From NCBI GenBank assembly GCA_032229625.1, contig JAVTVZ010000018.1, forward strand, positions 37,159 to 101,158: a stretch of 64,000 nt of DNA, written 5' to 3'. The notes beneath the pieces are model-generated. The model did no database searches, had not been told where the DNA came from, and saw nothing but the letters and a program-made list of their open reading frames with translations. Shown here in pieces: positions 63,989 through 64,000 of this stretch. Source of the DNA: Kineosphaera sp032229625. GTDB lineage: Bacteria; Actinomycetota; Actinomycetes; Actinomycetales; Dermatophilaceae. Both the position numbers and the translations under genes were made by a program. How positions within the stretch are numbered: the first letter of the stretch is position 1; each line of letters starts with the position of its first letter.

Positions 63989-64000
63989 ATGATCGTCTGT
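63989..64000 (+). CDS. First four codons of a gene behind the iron box (cut by window edge)
   Basis: ATG ATC GTC TGT encodes MIVC. Bacterioferritin-associated ferredoxins commonly start this way with a cluster cysteine at position 4, and an iron-controlled promoter would suit. Twelve bases cannot establish identity, so this is a hint only. Confidence 0.35.

Overview
The window is a 64 kb stretch of a high-GC Gram-positive chromosome. Gene order, GTG starts, CofC (F420 cofactor synthesis), the IclR regulator divergent from leuCD, and the order smc / acyP / mutM-rnc-rpmF / coaD / rsmD-recG / rpmB / thiL / ddl / gpsA-plsC / cofC / hup / leuDC / gltX all point to Actinobacteria. A chemotaxis receptor and a glutaminyl-tRNA synthetase make a motile member of the Micrococcales (Dermatophilaceae/Intrasporangiaceae-like) my best guess, but this is an inference. 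Almost everything is core chromosome. I see no transposase, integrase, phage gene, CRISPR array or rRNA.

Layout. 1-2230: 3' part of a urease operon (fused ureAB, then ureC running off the left edge). 2352-4355: TPP riboswitch and thiC. 4378-10539: arfB, ftsY, a small membrane protein and smc. 10841-13215: a lipoprotein, acylphosphatase and a Gfo/Idh/MocA oxidoreductase. 13287-16142: mutM, rnc, rpmF and a YceD-like protein as one minus-strand unit. 16405-23638: coaD, a membrane glutaredoxin, rsmD-recG, a DhaL/DegV-type protein and rpmB. 23913-28802: thiL, a shortened AsnC-like domain, a DUF3515 lipoprotein, ddl, gpsA and plsC. 29020-36122: cofC, hup, a stand-alone phosphohistidine swivel domain, a CPBP protease, leuDC with divergent ndgR, then tRNA-Glu and tRNA-Gln. 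36300-46792: glnS, small enzymes and regulators, gltX, an FAH-family protein, a secreted SGNH hydrolase, a glycosylase-like protein and a DUF1707 membrane protein. 46931-61073: branched-chain amino acid genes (ilvE, leuB, ilvC, ilvN, ilvB, ilvD), interrupted by an orphan chemotaxis receptor, an alanine/sodium symporter and two Uma2-like genes. 61229-64000: a secreted metzincin protease, a SixA-type phosphatase, and the first codons of a gene behind a probable iron box.

Regulation that can be read directly: a TPP riboswitch before thiC; an ilvBNC attenuator with leader peptide MARILVLP and a rho-independent terminator; a perfect inverted repeat on the ndgR promoter; an IdeR/DtxR-like box at the right edge; several long perfect hairpins between convergent genes; and several starts with a TANNNT -10 box only 7-8 bases upstream, suggesting leaderless mRNAs.

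The most striking feature is not a gene system but short tandem repeats. Units of 10, 12, 15, 18, 24, 30 and 96 bp occur in and between genes, most of them multiples of three. All four runs of 100 N sit in or next to such repeats, and each is flanked on both sides by the same 55-base sequence. This strongly suggests unresolved assembly-graph loops rather than missing unique sequence. Two genes (44751-45979 and 46113-46792) look frameshifted only because of these runs. I found no convincing undescribed multi-gene system. The best leads are the repeat loci, the 30-bp-stem element at 41028-41144, the 96-bp duplication inside rsmD, and the shortened AsnC-like gene.
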